Assembly: GCA_029268645.1 (NCBI GenBank)
Contig: JAQWNI010000037.1
Span: forward strand, 1-46,350
Direction of reading: 5' to 3'
Length of the DNA: 46,350 nucleotides
DNA from: Myxococcota bacterium
Lineage (GTDB): Bacteria > Myxococcota_A > UBA9160 > UBA4427
This document shows positions 1 through 7,679 of this stretch, one piece after another. Both the position numbers and the translations under genes were made by a program. Each line of letters starts with the position of its first letter. Within the stretch, counting starts at the first letter, position 1. Below the pieces are notes generated by a model. The model worked only from the letters and a program-made list of their open reading frames with translations, was not told the origin of the DNA and did no database searches.

Positions 1-636
1 CACCTCGTCGACGGCATGAGTGACATACAGAACCGGAATCGAGAATTCCGAGGGAAGCCGGGCAATCGTTGCCATCACTTCTCGTTTTGTTTCCGCATCG
101 AGGCCACTGACGGGTTCATCCATCAAGAGGAGTCGGGGGCGAGCTAGCAGGCTGCGCCCGATGGCGACGCGTTGCTGCTCGCCGCGTGAAAGCGATTCAG
201 GTCGTCGGTCGAGGAAGGGCGCGAGATTGAGGGTTTCGATTACCTCGTCGAGCGATGTCTGGGCGTCGCCGTCTTGAGCACGTCGGACTGCAAATCGAAG
301 ATTGCCTGCCACAGAGAGATGCGGGAAGAGTCGGATGTCTTGAAACACCATGCCGACTCGGCGTCGGTTGGGGGGAACGAAGACCGAGGGGCGGGCCGAA
401 GTGGAGAGCCAGGGTGTGGTCCCCCAGGCGATTTCACCGTGGGCCGTGCGCTCCAGTCCAGCGATGATTCGGAGGAGTGTGGTCTTTCCGCAGCCGCTTG
501 GACCGTACAGGGCGGTGATGCCCTCCAGCGCAAAGCCATGCTCGACTTGAAGGCAAAAATTGTGAGCGCTGGGAAGGTTTCTTAAAGCTGGATTCTGCGT
601 TCGATCGAGTCGAACCCGGACTTGAAGCGTGCTCAC
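1..636 (-). CDS. modC: Molybdate ABC transporter ATP-binding protein ModC (partial, C-terminus beyond window)
   Basis: This is the ATPase that powers molybdate import across the inner membrane together with ModB. About 212 codons are visible, running off the left edge. The sequence shows a Walker A motif (GPSGCGKT), a Q-loop (VFQD), an ABC signature with a variant second residue (LSRGEQQR instead of LSGGE), Walker B (LLLMDEP), the D-loop (SGLD) and the H-loop (THAVDE). The start is taken as the GTG at 636, whose GTGA overlaps the TGA of modB by 4 nt, as at the other junctions of this operon. The C-terminal TOBE/Mop domain that would confirm ModC rather than another ATPase of this class lies outside the window. 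The assignment therefore rests on the fold motifs and on modAB next to it. Confidence 0.9.
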   Translation of the reverse strand, partial: MSTLQVRVRLDRTQNPALRNLPSAHNFCLQVEHGFALEGITALYGPSGCGKTTLLRIIAGLERTAHGEIAWGTTPWLSTSARPSVFVPPNRRRVGMVFQDIRLFPHLSVAGNLRFAVRRAQDGDAQTSLDEVIETLNLAPFLDRRPESLSRGEQQRVAIGRSLLARPRLLLMDEPVSGLDAETKREVMATIARLPSEFSIPVLYVTHAVDEV

Positions 637-1322
637 GGCTGTCGCCCCCGGGCCAGAAGACCGTTGCGGTTGCTCGCGTACACGAAAACCAGTGCGAGAA
701 ATGAGAAAGTCAGCAGACCGAGAGACAAGGTCTGAGCAGCGGCGTAATCGAGCGTCTCGACGTGCTCGTAGATCGCGATGGAAAGCACGCGGGTGCGTCC
801 CGGAATGTTGCCTCCGACCATCAAGACCACCCCAAACTCGCCGAGGGTGTGGGCAAACACCAGAACAGCCGCGACGAGATATCCCCGGAGGGCCATCGGT
901 GAAGCGACACTCAGGAAGCGGTCCAGGGGAGAGGCGCCGAGGGTGGCGGCGGCCTCAAGGGGAGCCGGGCCGACGGCTTCGAAAGCGGCTTGCAGGGGTT
1001 GGACAGCGAACGGAAGAGAGTAAAGGAGAGACGCGATGACCAGGCCCGAAAACGAGAAGACCAGAGTTCCTCCTCCCGTGACCTGTGCCCAAAGATTTCC
1101 GAGGGCGCTTGCCGGATTGAAAAAAACCAAGAGATAGAAGCCGAGGACGGTGGGGGGCAGGACCAGGGGCAGGGCGGTCACGGCTTCGACCAGCGGGCGT
1201 GCCCGAGAAGAGGTCTGGGCGAGCCACCACGCGATGGGGGTTCCGATGAGGAGCAGGCCGCCTGTTGTGACCCCGGCTAGGCGCAGGCTCAGCCAGACGG
1301 GAGCGAGTTCGAGGTCGTTCAT
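633..1322 (-). CDS. modB: Molybdate ABC transporter permease ModB
   Basis: An integral inner-membrane permease of 229 residues, the usual length for ModB. The hydropathy pattern suggests five or so membrane spans. Near residues 145-165 is the cytoplasmic EAA-type loop that docks the ATPase (recognisable as EAAATLGASPLDRF). The ATG at 1322 overlaps the modA stop in an ATGA, and the stop at 633-635 overlaps the GTG of modC. Three subunits with 4-nt overlaps indicate translational coupling and balanced stoichiometry. It most likely transports molybdate; tungstate cannot be excluded from sequence alone. Confidence 0.92.
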   Translation of the reverse strand: MNDLELAPVWLSLRLAGVTTGGLLLIGTPIAWWLAQTSSRARPLVEAVTALPLVLPPTVLGFYLLVFFNPASALGNLWAQVTGGGTLVFSFSGLVIASLLYSLPFAVQPLQAAFEAVGPAPLEAAATLGASPLDRFLSVASPMALRGYLVAAVLVFAHTLGEFGVVLMVGGNIPGRTRVLSIAIYEHVETLDYAAAQTLSLGLLTFSFLALVFVYASNRNGLLARGRQP

Positions 1323-2086
1323 GGGGTGGGCGTTTCATAACCCGCTTCGCGGATTCGCCGGCGAGCCGGTTCGCTCTGGAGGTAGTCTAGAAAAGCCCGT
1401 GCGCTGGCTTGGGTCTCGCCCGCTTTGAGCAAGACCGCTTCCTGAATGATCGGGGAGTGCAAGCTCGGGGGAACCGGCCAACCCACCCCGCCCGCAGCGG
1501 CCGGGGAAGTCTTGCGTTGTGTTTTCGCGATGAAGCCGGCGTCCGCGGCTCCAGACGCGAGCAGAGAGAAAGCCTGGGCCACGTTTTGTGCGAAGACGAT
1601 TTTGTCTTCGAGTGAGGTCCAGAGACCGAGGCGCTCAAGAGTTGTCCGGGCGGCGAATCCATAAGGGGCCAGCCGAGGGTTGGCGAGGGCCACATGTCGC
1701 ACGCGGGGATCCAACAGCCCCTCTGGCCCTTGCCGAATGGGGGAATCGGCCCGGGGGCTCCAAAGGATCAGCTGGCCGATCGCGTAGACGAACCGGCTGT
1801 CGACAACGGCGAGTCCGGCTTGTTCCAGACGAGCCGGTGTCACTTGATCGGCGGCCAGTAGGATCTCGAAGGGCGCGCCGCTTTGGATCTGCGCAAACAA
1901 CTGCCCGGTCGAACCGCTGGCCAGGATCACCCGATGCCCGGTGCTTGATTCAAAGCCCGGGGCCAGTGCTTCGGCGGTGCTCAGGAAGTTTGTGGCCACG
2001 GCCACCCGTACCGAATCAGAGCGGGCGGGTTGGGAAAAGCTCATTCCGATCAGCAAGATCCAATATGCGAACTTGTTCGCACTCAT
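1319..2086 (-). CDS. modA: Molybdate-binding periplasmic protein ModA
   Basis: A 255-residue type II periplasmic binding protein that captures molybdate and delivers it to ModBC. The N-terminus is a signal peptide (hydrophobic YWILLIGMSF segment, cleavage probably after the ARS at about residue 24). The mature start VRVAVATNF, the SGSTGQLFAQI oxyanion-binding stretch and LLAADQ are typical of this ModA subgroup. The later AYGF-like element (APYGFAARTTLERLG) belongs to the second lobe. Its ATG overlaps the stop of the upstream regulator by 4 nt. Most other type II binding proteins lack this pattern, so ModA is the best call. Confidence 0.93.
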   Translation of the reverse strand: MSANKFAYWILLIGMSFSQPARSDSVRVAVATNFLSTAEALAPGFESSTGHRVILASGSTGQLFAQIQSGAPFEILLAADQVTPARLEQAGLAVVDSRFVYAIGQLILWSPRADSPIRQGPEGLLDPRVRHVALANPRLAPYGFAARTTLERLGLWTSLEDKIVFAQNVAQAFSLLASGAADAGFIAKTQRKTSPAAAGGVGWPVPPSLHSPIIQEAVLLKAGETQASARAFLDYLQSEPARRRIREAGYETPTP

Positions 2087-3120
2087 GGTACTCGGGTGCC
2101 GATCCCGTCGAGTTCGTAACCGCCGACATGCTCAAGCGTTCGACGGAAGTCGGCGCTCTGCAAAAGCTCCGCGAAGCGGACCAAAGGAGCTTCCTTGCAG
2201 AATTCGGGGCGAATCCAGAACTCCACTTGATGGGTTTCGAGGGCGTGAAAGTCAGCCCCGACCGCTCGAGCCGCAGGCTCGATGGTCACCGCAGCGAGGG
2301 CCGAGGTCATACAGCGGCGGCTGGCTGCGAGGTGACTGGGAACCCTTGGCCCGGCCAGGGGCGGTAGGCTGAGGTGGCGGGAATCGTCTGTTCGAAAGGC
2401 TCGCCGTGCTCTTTCAAAAGCTTGTTGCGCGTGAGCATTCGGAGCCCGCTGAATGACATCCGATTCGCCCGCAAGCACCGCTTCCCACCAGCGACCTGGC
2501 CGTCGGGTTCCGGTTGCGAGTCCCACCCGCCATTGACCGAGGCGAATCCGTTTGACGCCCCCTGTTGGGATCGGGGGAACGGCGCCGCCTTGAAAATGCA
2601 CGGCGGCGAGATGAACCCGGCCGGCATTGAGTGCGGCCAGAGCTTGCTCGGTCGTCGAGGAGATCGCCATGACCTTGAGGTCGGGCCGGCCCATGAGCTG
2701 TTCGGTCAGTGCGAGGGAGGGTTCGCAGCCGGCGACCACGAGCGCGGGGCTGCGATGCAGGTCAAGACCTATGCCCTCGTCGTTGCTCATCCAGTCGACC
2801 GCCTGCCAACCGGCATCGCTGTGTTGGGGCGGGGCCGTGACGGCCTGTTCGCCCACAAAGGCGACTCGAAGTGCCGTCCCTTCCTCGGGCGGCAGACCAC
2901 TCAGCGCATCGACCGCACCCGTTGCCGGGGCGCCGAAAAGAAACTCGCCCGAAACGCCGAGAATTCTGGCGATGGCGAGCGCCGCGTCCACCCTCGGTAG
3001 GTGCCGCCCACCTTCGATGGCCGAAACCAATGCCCGACTGACTCCAGCCCCTTCGGCGAGCTGGGCCTGGGTGAGGCCAGCCTCCCGACGGAGACGGCTC
3101 AGAGTCAAACCGGCTTTCAT
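2083..3120 (-). CDS. XRE-family regulator fused to a PBP-like ligand-binding domain, probable molybdate-sensing regulator
   Basis: A 345-residue two-domain protein and first gene of the mod operon. Residues 1-64 form an XRE/Cro helix-turn-helix (LTQAQLAEGAGVSRALVSAIE, followed by the canonical ARILGVS). Residues from about 85 to the C-terminus resemble the periplasmic-binding-protein-like domain (PF12727 type) also found attached to MoeA and in one-component molybdenum regulators. There is no ModE domain. The gene is first in the operon and overlaps modA by ATGA, so it probably autoregulates, with the PBP-like domain sensing molybdate, tungstate or molybdopterin. The ligand is inference. A near-palindrome covers its start codon (separate entry). 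Confidence 0.85.
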   Translation of the reverse strand: MKAGLTLSRLRREAGLTQAQLAEGAGVSRALVSAIEGGRHLPRVDAALAIARILGVSGEFLFGAPATGAVDALSGLPPEEGTALRVAFVGEQAVTAPPQHSDAGWQAVDWMSNDEGIGLDLHRSPALVVAGCEPSLALTEQLMGRPDLKVMAISSTTEQALAALNAGRVHLAAVHFQGGAVPPIPTGGVKRIRLGQWRVGLATGTRRPGRWWEAVLAGESDVIQRAPNAHAQQAFERARRAFRTDDSRHLSLPPLAGPRVPSHLAASRRCMTSALAAVTIEPAARAVGADFHALETHQVEFWIRPEFCKEAPLVRFAELLQSADFRRTLEHVGGYELDGIGTRVP

Positions 3121-3145
3121 GTCAGTATTCTATCAGAAAATGACA
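3120..3145 (-). promoter_or_regulatory. Candidate operator at the mod operon start
   Basis: An imperfect inverted repeat with arms TGTCA (3120-3124) and TGACA (3141-3145) around an AT-rich centre. It overlaps the first base of the regulator start codon. On the minus strand a TAGAAT box ends 6 nt before the ATG, so if it is a -10 the mRNA would be almost leaderless; no good -35 pairs with it. A repressor bound here would block initiation. The position is clear, but the assignment to the XRE protein is inference. Confidence 0.35.
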
Positions 3146-3151
3146 GGAAAC

Positions 3152-3161
3152 TAGAATCTAA
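3152..3161 (-). promoter_or_regulatory. TTAGATTCTA element upstream of the mod operon
   Basis: On the minus strand this 10-mer is identical to bases 4685-4694, the core of the palindrome in the promoter of the TetR gene at 4714. It contains the half-sites TAGA and TCTA around a single T. It may be a second, weaker binding site for that TetR protein, or chance: an exact 10-mer match somewhere in a window this size has a probability near 0.1. Confidence 0.2.
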
Positions 3162-3295
3162 GGCGAAACGTAATTCATCAGAGGCCTCCCGCTCTGTTGG
3201 GGCCGGGGAAAGGCCTGGTCGACCTATTCAGCCGCGGAACTTCCCGCGGCATCAGCCCATTTGCGATCTCCGAACCCCGCCCTGCCGAGGCCGAT

Positions 3296-4051
3296 TCAGA
3301 GTTCCGGGTCGTGCCCGCACCAAATGTGGGTAGCCCCGATGGCCCCGATGGTGAGCGGAATGCGCTGGTAAAGGGGCAGCTGCATTGGCCGCCAGCCGCT
3401 GTCCCGAATTGTGAGCCCCACGGCCTCAAGCTCCTGTTTCCATTGCTCGCGCGAAAGGAAGCAAACCCCGACGCCCGCCGTGTTGGCTCCGAGTTTCCGC
3501 GCCATCTTGGCCAGGGGTCGTTTGGAGGTGATCTCAAAAATGGCTCGGGCGGGAAACCCATCCCAAAAGGCGCCCTCGAAGATGTTTTCCCAGATCGAAA
3601 TTCGCCCTGTTTCAGCGAGCAACCCCGAGATGTCCTGCAACACACCTCGGATCACGTTCCGGCTCGAGTGGTAGCTGCTGCTCACAAGATGGTGGAGCAG
3701 GCAGTTCACAAAAATAAAATCGAACTTTTGATCACCGAGGTGGGCGGGCATCTCGGTGGCCGACCCGAGCACAAGAGTCTTTCGATCATTTGGAATATTC
3801 TGCTTGAGGAGATACTCGCTGTTGTCGAGCACCACAGCACGTGCTCGTGGATATTCGGCAAGCAGACGGTCCGAGAACCGGCCATTGGCGCCCCCGATGT
3901 CCAGCGCGACGAACTCCTGATCGGGTTGGGCGATTTCGTTTGGGATTCGCCCGGTTTGTTCTTTCCACTGCGATTCGTAGACCCTGTGGCCATCTTCAGT
4001 GAAGTAGTCCAGCTGATCTTGCTCGAGTTGTTTTAATTCATCGACACTCAT
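3296..4051 (-). CDS. Class I SAM-dependent methyltransferase
   Basis: A 251-residue cytosolic methyltransferase. Motif I is DIGGANG (residues 51-57) after a beta strand, followed by an acidic residue after strand 2 (VVLDN) and a post-motif region FIFVNCLLHHL in which the double His follows strand 4. These fit the Rossmann-like class I fold. The substrate cannot be read from sequence; the LLHH motif is common in small-molecule and lipid methyltransferases. It stands alone on the minus strand, downstream of the NTF2/TetR region and divergent from it, with about 165 nt to the next upstream gene. It may act on the same metabolite as the CYP51 operon, but nothing in the sequence proves that. Confidence 0.8.
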   Translation of the reverse strand: MSVDELKQLEQDQLDYFTEDGHRVYESQWKEQTGRIPNEIAQPDQEFVALDIGGANGRFSDRLLAEYPRARAVVLDNSEYLLKQNIPNDRKTLVLGSATEMPAHLGDQKFDFIFVNCLLHHLVSSSYHSSRNVIRGVLQDISGLLAETGRISIWENIFEGAFWDGFPARAIFEITSKRPLAKMARKLGANTAGVGVCFLSREQWKQELEAVGLTIRDSGWRPMQLPLYQRIPLTIGAIGATHIWCGHDPEL

Positions 4052-4216
4052 GATGATCGCCGTGTGGTTGCTTATGGGGATTCAATTCACCGCCGTATTC
4101 ACGACTAAGACCCCGAAAATAGCATATGAAGCCGCTTCAAAGTTGACCGATCACTCGTGAAACTCTCGCACGGGACCCTCTAGCCGATGAATCCAAGGCG
4201 CCTTAGCGTCTCATGC

Positions 4217-4660
4217 ATGGACAACGCTGAGAAAAATTCGATTGAAAGAGCCTGTGAGCGACTCGTTGTCGCTTACACGCATCATGTCGACCACGGACAG
4301 GCTTCTCGCATCCCCGAACTTTTTACCCAAGATGGCCGATGGAGCGCGCCCGGAATCGAGATGCTCGGGCGGGAGCAGCTGCGGTCGGGCTTCGCACGGA
4401 GAGAGGCCAATCGGGGTCGCATGTCGCGACACGTCTGCACCAACTTTCTCTGCGAGGTCGAAGACGCCGAGCATGCTTCGGGGGTTGTCTACCTGACCCT
4501 CTACCGGCACGACGGCGCAGTCGACCGTCGTACCTCGCCCCTCGAGTCTCCTGTCCTCGTGGGTGAGTATCGGGATCGATTCGTGCGCACCCGCGAGGGC
4601 TGGCGTATGGCCTCCCGGCAGCTGGAGGTGTCCTTTTCAAAGGACGGCCTCGATCCATGA
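4217..4660 (+). CDS. SnoaL/NTF2-like cone-fold protein
   Basis: A small protein (147 residues from this ATG; an in-frame ATG at 4187 would add ten). It has the SnoaL/NTF2-like pattern: an N-terminal helix pair (RLVVAYTHHVDHGQ), then the LFTQDGRW strand, the GREQLRSGF helix, SRHVCTNF and the C-terminal YRDRFVRTREGWRMASRQLEV strands. Family members are polyketide cyclases, ketosteroid isomerase-like enzymes or simple hydrophobic-ligand binders, so the reaction is open. It lies 53 nt upstream of the TetR gene on the same strand and, with the second NTF2-like gene at 7119, brackets the CYP51 gene. A role with the same hydrophobic substrate is plausible. Neither start has a convincing ribosome binding site. 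Confidence 0.75.
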   Translation: MDNAEKNSIERACERLVVAYTHHVDHGQASRIPELFTQDGRWSAPGIEMLGREQLRSGFARREANRGRMSRHVCTNFLCEVEDAEHASGVVYLTLYRHDGAVDRRTSPLESPVLVGEYRDRFVRTREGWRMASRQLEVSFSKDGLDP

Positions 4661-4678
4661 GGCGCCTGAGTTCAGAAT

Positions 4679-4707
4679 TTGTAATTAGATTCTAATTTAC
4701 ATATCGT
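4679..4707 (+). promoter_or_regulatory. Promoter with embedded palindromic operator for the TetR/CYP51 operon
   Basis: TTGTAA (4679-4684) and TATCGT (4702-4707) are spaced by 17 nt and match the sigma-70 hexamers at 4 of 6 positions each. Inside the spacer is a perfect inverted repeat, AATTAGA-T-TCTAATT (4683-4697). The predicted start of transcription falls at or next to the ATG at 4714, and no Shine-Dalgarno sequence precedes that ATG, so the message may be leaderless. A palindrome inside the spacer is a standard TetR arrangement and suggests autorepression. The inverted repeat is seen directly; the promoter is a prediction. Confidence 0.55.
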
Positions 4708-4713
4708 GATTTC

Positions 4714-5382
4714 ATGCCTTCTTCTTCGGATACGGCCGGTCGTCGTTCGCCAGGCCGCCGGGGTGCCCGGGCCGCTCGCCAGGCCCTTTACCGGACCCTG
4801 ATCGTCGACGCCGCGGAGTCGCTCTGGGCCGAGAAGGGCTTCGAGGCGACCAAGATGGAAGAGATCGCCGAGGAATCCGGGTTGGCGCTGGGGACTGTTT
4901 ACGCGGTGTTCCGCGGCAAGTCGGCCATTGTGGACGCGTTGCATGAGAGCCGATTGGGTGAACTGATCCAGACTGCCCAGCAGGCCGCCCAGGACTTGGA
5001 AAGCCCCCTGGATCGGTTGGTTGCGGGCGTGCGCGCCTACATCGAATACTTCCTGGCCCATCCCGAATATCTTCAAATTCATCTCGCGGAGGGGACCAGC
5101 TGGGGCTTGCCGGTGACGGGTGGTTCGCCCCGGGCTCAGGGTTGGGCCGAGGGCCACGCGATGCAGGTTCGTCTGTTTGAGCGAGGCATGACAGACGGAG
5201 TCTTCTACGTCGATGACCCAAGTCGCATGGCCAATACGCTGGCCGCCATGCAGCAAATTCGGCTTGCCGAGTGGCAGTCCGGCGGACGGGTGGAAGACCC
5301 GGACCAGATTTTATCCGGAATCGAGTTACAGCTTCGACGCGCTTTTTGCCTTAGGCCGCGCGATCGGAAGGACCTTTGCTGA
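4714..5382 (+). CDS. TetR/AcrR-family transcriptional regulator
   Basis: A 222-residue one-component repressor. The N-terminal HTH (about residues 27-72) reads LIVDAAESLWAEKGFEATKMEEIAEESGLALGTVYAVFRGK in outline, with the usual GxxxTxxxIA...G...GTxYxxF pattern. The C-terminal half is a divergent ligand pocket. It is the first gene before cyp51 (60-nt gap, same strand) and has a palindrome in its own promoter, so it probably controls itself and the operon in response to a hydrophobic ligand related to the CYP51 substrate. The ligand is inference. A TetR gene near cyp51 is also, as I recall, found in Mycobacterium tuberculosis. Confidence 0.88.
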   Translation: MPSSSDTAGRRSPGRRGARAARQALYRTLIVDAAESLWAEKGFEATKMEEIAEESGLALGTVYAVFRGKSAIVDALHESRLGELIQTAQQAAQDLESPLDRLVAGVRAYIEYFLAHPEYLQIHLAEGTSWGLPVTGGSPRAQGWAEGHAMQVRLFERGMTDGVFYVDDPSRMANTLAAMQQIRLAEWQSGGRVEDPDQILSGIELQLRRAFCLRPRDRKDLC

Positions 5383-5442
5383 ACCACGGGCCGATTTGAT
5401 CCGTTCGCGACGGGTTTTCGTCGAATCTTCTAGGAGAACTTC

Positions 5443-7122
5443 ATGGAGCCGGCACGGCGCATCGAACGAGGAGGGCAATTCCCTCCGCGGCTGTCCGGTC
5501 GCTGGCCCTTCTTCGGTCACCTCTGGGAGATGCGTCGCGACCCGCTCGCACTCATGTCGCGCCTCCGTGCCGAATGCGGCGAAATCGGAACTTTCGATCT
5601 TGCGGGTCATCACATCGCGCTGCTAACCGGAGTCGAGGCCCAGGAGGCCTTCTTCCGGGCACCGGATGAGCAACTTGACCAAGCTGCCGCCTACCCCTTC
5701 ATGAAACCGATTTTCGGAGAAGGGGTCGTTTTTGATGCGAGTCCGGAGCAGCGAAAGCAAGCCATGCGAAATCAGAGTCTTCGCGACTCGTTTATGCGGG
5801 GGCATGCAGAGAAGATTGCGGCGGAAGTCGAGCGCGCGACGAAGGACTGGGGAGAGACGGGTGAAATCGATCTCCTCGATTTCTTCGCCGAACTCACGCT
5901 CTACACCTCGACCGCCTGTTTGATCGGGCCTCAATTTCGGGAGGAACTCCCGCCGGAAGTGACCCGCATTTTCATGGACCTCGAACGGGGCACCGACGCT
6001 CTGGCGTATGTGAACCCCTATCTGCCCATTCCGGCCCTTCGCGCTCGAGACCGAGCACGTAGAGAATTGGTGGCCCGCGTGGAGGCGATCTTCGAGCGAC
6101 GTGCACAGAGTCAAGAGGAGTACAGCGACCTCTTTCAGATCCTTCACGGATTACGGGATGCATCGGGCGAGCGACGCTACAGCGACGATCAGATCACGGG
6201 CATGTTTATCTCGATGATGTTTGCAGGGCATCATACGACCTCGGTGGTCTCGGCCTGGGGGATTCTCGATCTTCTTCGGCATCCGGCATGGCTTGGGCGA
6301 GTAGTCTCTGAACTAGATGATCTTTACGCCGATGGGCGAGATGTCAGCTATCAGGCTCTGCGCGAAATTCCCCTATTGGAATGCGCGCTCAAAGAGACTC
6401 TCCGTCTCCACCCCCCTCTGATCATCTTGATGCGAAAAGTGACTCATGACTTTCACTATAAGGGATGGACAATTCCCGCCGGCCATCTGGCGGCCGCATC
6501 GCCCGCAATTTCCAACCGAATGCCTGAACACTTTCCGGATCCAGAGCGCTACGCGCCCGAGCGTTTTGCACCGGGGCGGGCGGAAGACCGTCAATCCTTT
6601 GCGTATCTCCCTTTTGGAGCTGGCCGGCATCGATGCGTGGGGGCTGCTTTCGCGATGATGCAGCTGAAGGCGATTTTTTCCATTCTTCTGCGTCGCTTCG
6701 AATTCGAGTTGGCTCAGCCCGAAGCCACCTATACGAACGATTGCTCGAAAATGGTGGTGGCTGTTCAGCAGCCTTGCCGAGTCCGTTACCACCGCCGAAC
6801 CGCCTCGACCCGGCTCCGATCTGACCGGACCCCAGCTTCCGGTTCGCTGTCGAGGTCTAATGATGCATATCGAATTCGTCTGGATCCCGATCTGTGTCAG
6901 GGCCACGGTGTCTGTGTCAACGAAGCGCCGGAGGTCTTTGCGCTTGAACGAAACGAGGGGGGCGAGGCTGAACTGAGGATTCGGCGGGAGCGTCCTGGGG
7001 CTGATTTGAGGGAAGCGGTTGAACGGGCAATGCGACACTGTCCCACCCAAGCCCTCAGTATCGAAACAACAAACGATGAAAACGAGGCGCTGGCGATGGA
7101 ATATCAAGAGGAGACGAAATGA
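5443..7122 (+). CDS. cyp51: CYP51-family cytochrome P450 (sterol 14alpha-demethylase-like) fused to a 3Fe-4S ferredoxin
   Basis: A 559-residue natural fusion. Residues 1-452 are a P450 with the I-helix AGHHTTS (261-267), ExxR (E318-R321) and the heme loop FGAGRHRCVG (391-400, thiolate C398). The B'-helix/SRS1 segment from Y84 (YPFM..IFGEGVVFD) and the GHHT/S-type I helix are CYP51 signatures; from memory they match mycobacterial CYP51 nearly residue for residue in long blocks. A Ser/Arg-rich linker (about 453-475) leads to a ferredoxin with C485-x5-C491 and C533-P, where H488 replaces the second cysteine, so a 3Fe-4S cluster is expected. The same order of domains is known in Methylococcus capsulatus CYP51. 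Expected role: oxidative removal of a 14alpha-methyl group, with the ferredoxin domain passing electrons to heme; a separate reductase is needed and none is in the window. An AGGAG lies 7 nt before the ATG. It overlaps the next gene by ATGA. Confidence 0.92.
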   Translation: MEPARRIERGGQFPPRLSGRWPFFGHLWEMRRDPLALMSRLRAECGEIGTFDLAGHHIALLTGVEAQEAFFRAPDEQLDQAAAYPFMKPIFGEGVVFDASPEQRKQAMRNQSLRDSFMRGHAEKIAAEVERATKDWGETGEIDLLDFFAELTLYTSTACLIGPQFREELPPEVTRIFMDLERGTDALAYVNPYLPIPALRARDRARRELVARVEAIFERRAQSQEEYSDLFQILHGLRDASGERRYSDDQITGMFISMMFAGHHTTSVVSAWGILDLLRHPAWLGRVVSELDDLYADGRDVSYQALREIPLLECALKETLRLHPPLIILMRKVTHDFHYKGWTIPAGHLAAASPAISNRMPEHFPDPERYAPERFAPGRAEDRQSFAYLPFGAGRHRCVGAAFAMMQLKAIFSILLRRFEFELAQPEATYTNDCSKMVVAVQQPCRVRYHRRTASTRLRSDRTPASGSLSRSNDAYRIRLDPDLCQGHGVCVNEAPEVFALERNEGGEAELRIRRERPGADLREAVERAMRHCPTQALSIETTNDENEALAMEYQEETK

Positions 7123-7679
7123 CAGCTTTTCCCAGAGATGAAATGGAAGAGATGGTGCGTCGTTGGGTCGCGGCCAACAACGAGGCGGGCCGGACAGGCG
7201 ACTGGTCGAAGATGTCTGCGTTCTTTACTGAAGACGCGATCTACAGTTGGAATAACGGGGCCAATTGGGAATTCGTCGCCCGGGGTCGACAGCAGATTCA
7301 CGACTTTGCTTTCGATTCGGAGATGAGTGGCCTCGAGCATTGGACTTATCCCTACGTTCGGACCTTGATCGATGATCAAAAAGGTGAGTTCGTCGGATTC
7401 TGGCGTCAGGTCGCGCCGGTCGAAGACCCCTCGGGCGTTCCTTACGAAATTGCCGGGACCGGGGGCTCCTGGTTTCGCTATGCAGGCGATTTTAAGTGGT
7501 CTTGGCAGCGGGACTTTTTCGATCATGCCAATGCCGGCGCCGTGTTTGGTGCGATGGCCCAGAATGGCCAACTCACCGATCGCATGCTTGAACGCATGAA
7601 GCGCGGTTCGAAGATGCCCGGCTGGACCCGGCGAACGGATTTCGACTGGTTCAGTTCACTCGCCGACCCGGAAGCCTAG
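7119..7679 (+). CDS. SnoaL/NTF2-like protein in the CYP51 operon
   Basis: A 186-residue protein of the NTF2-like cone fold: helix (MVRRWVAANNEAGRTGDW), then FFTEDAIYSW, a G-R-x-x-I helix and alternating strands, with a longer C-terminal extension (residues about 140-186) rich in basic and aromatic residues. The start overlaps the cyp51 stop by ATGA, so translation is coupled. Family members include ketosteroid isomerases, dehydratases and non-catalytic binders. Its Asp/His content does not let me name an active site. Coupling to cyp51 suggests that it handles the same hydrophobic molecule. It is not closely similar to the NTF2-like protein at 4217. Confidence 0.78.
   Translation: MTAFPRDEMEEMVRRWVAANNEAGRTGDWSKMSAFFTEDAIYSWNNGANWEFVARGRQQIHDFAFDSEMSGLEHWTYPYVRTLIDDQKGEFVGFWRQVAPVEDPSGVPYEIAGTGGSWFRYAGDFKWSWQRDFFDHANAGAVFGAMAQNGQLTDRMLERMKRGSKMPGWTRRTDFDWFSSLADPEA

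Noticed and set aside
3197-4036. Plus-strand frame of 279 codons opposite the methyltransferase
   Set aside because: Antisense shadow of a gene with clear SAM motifs.
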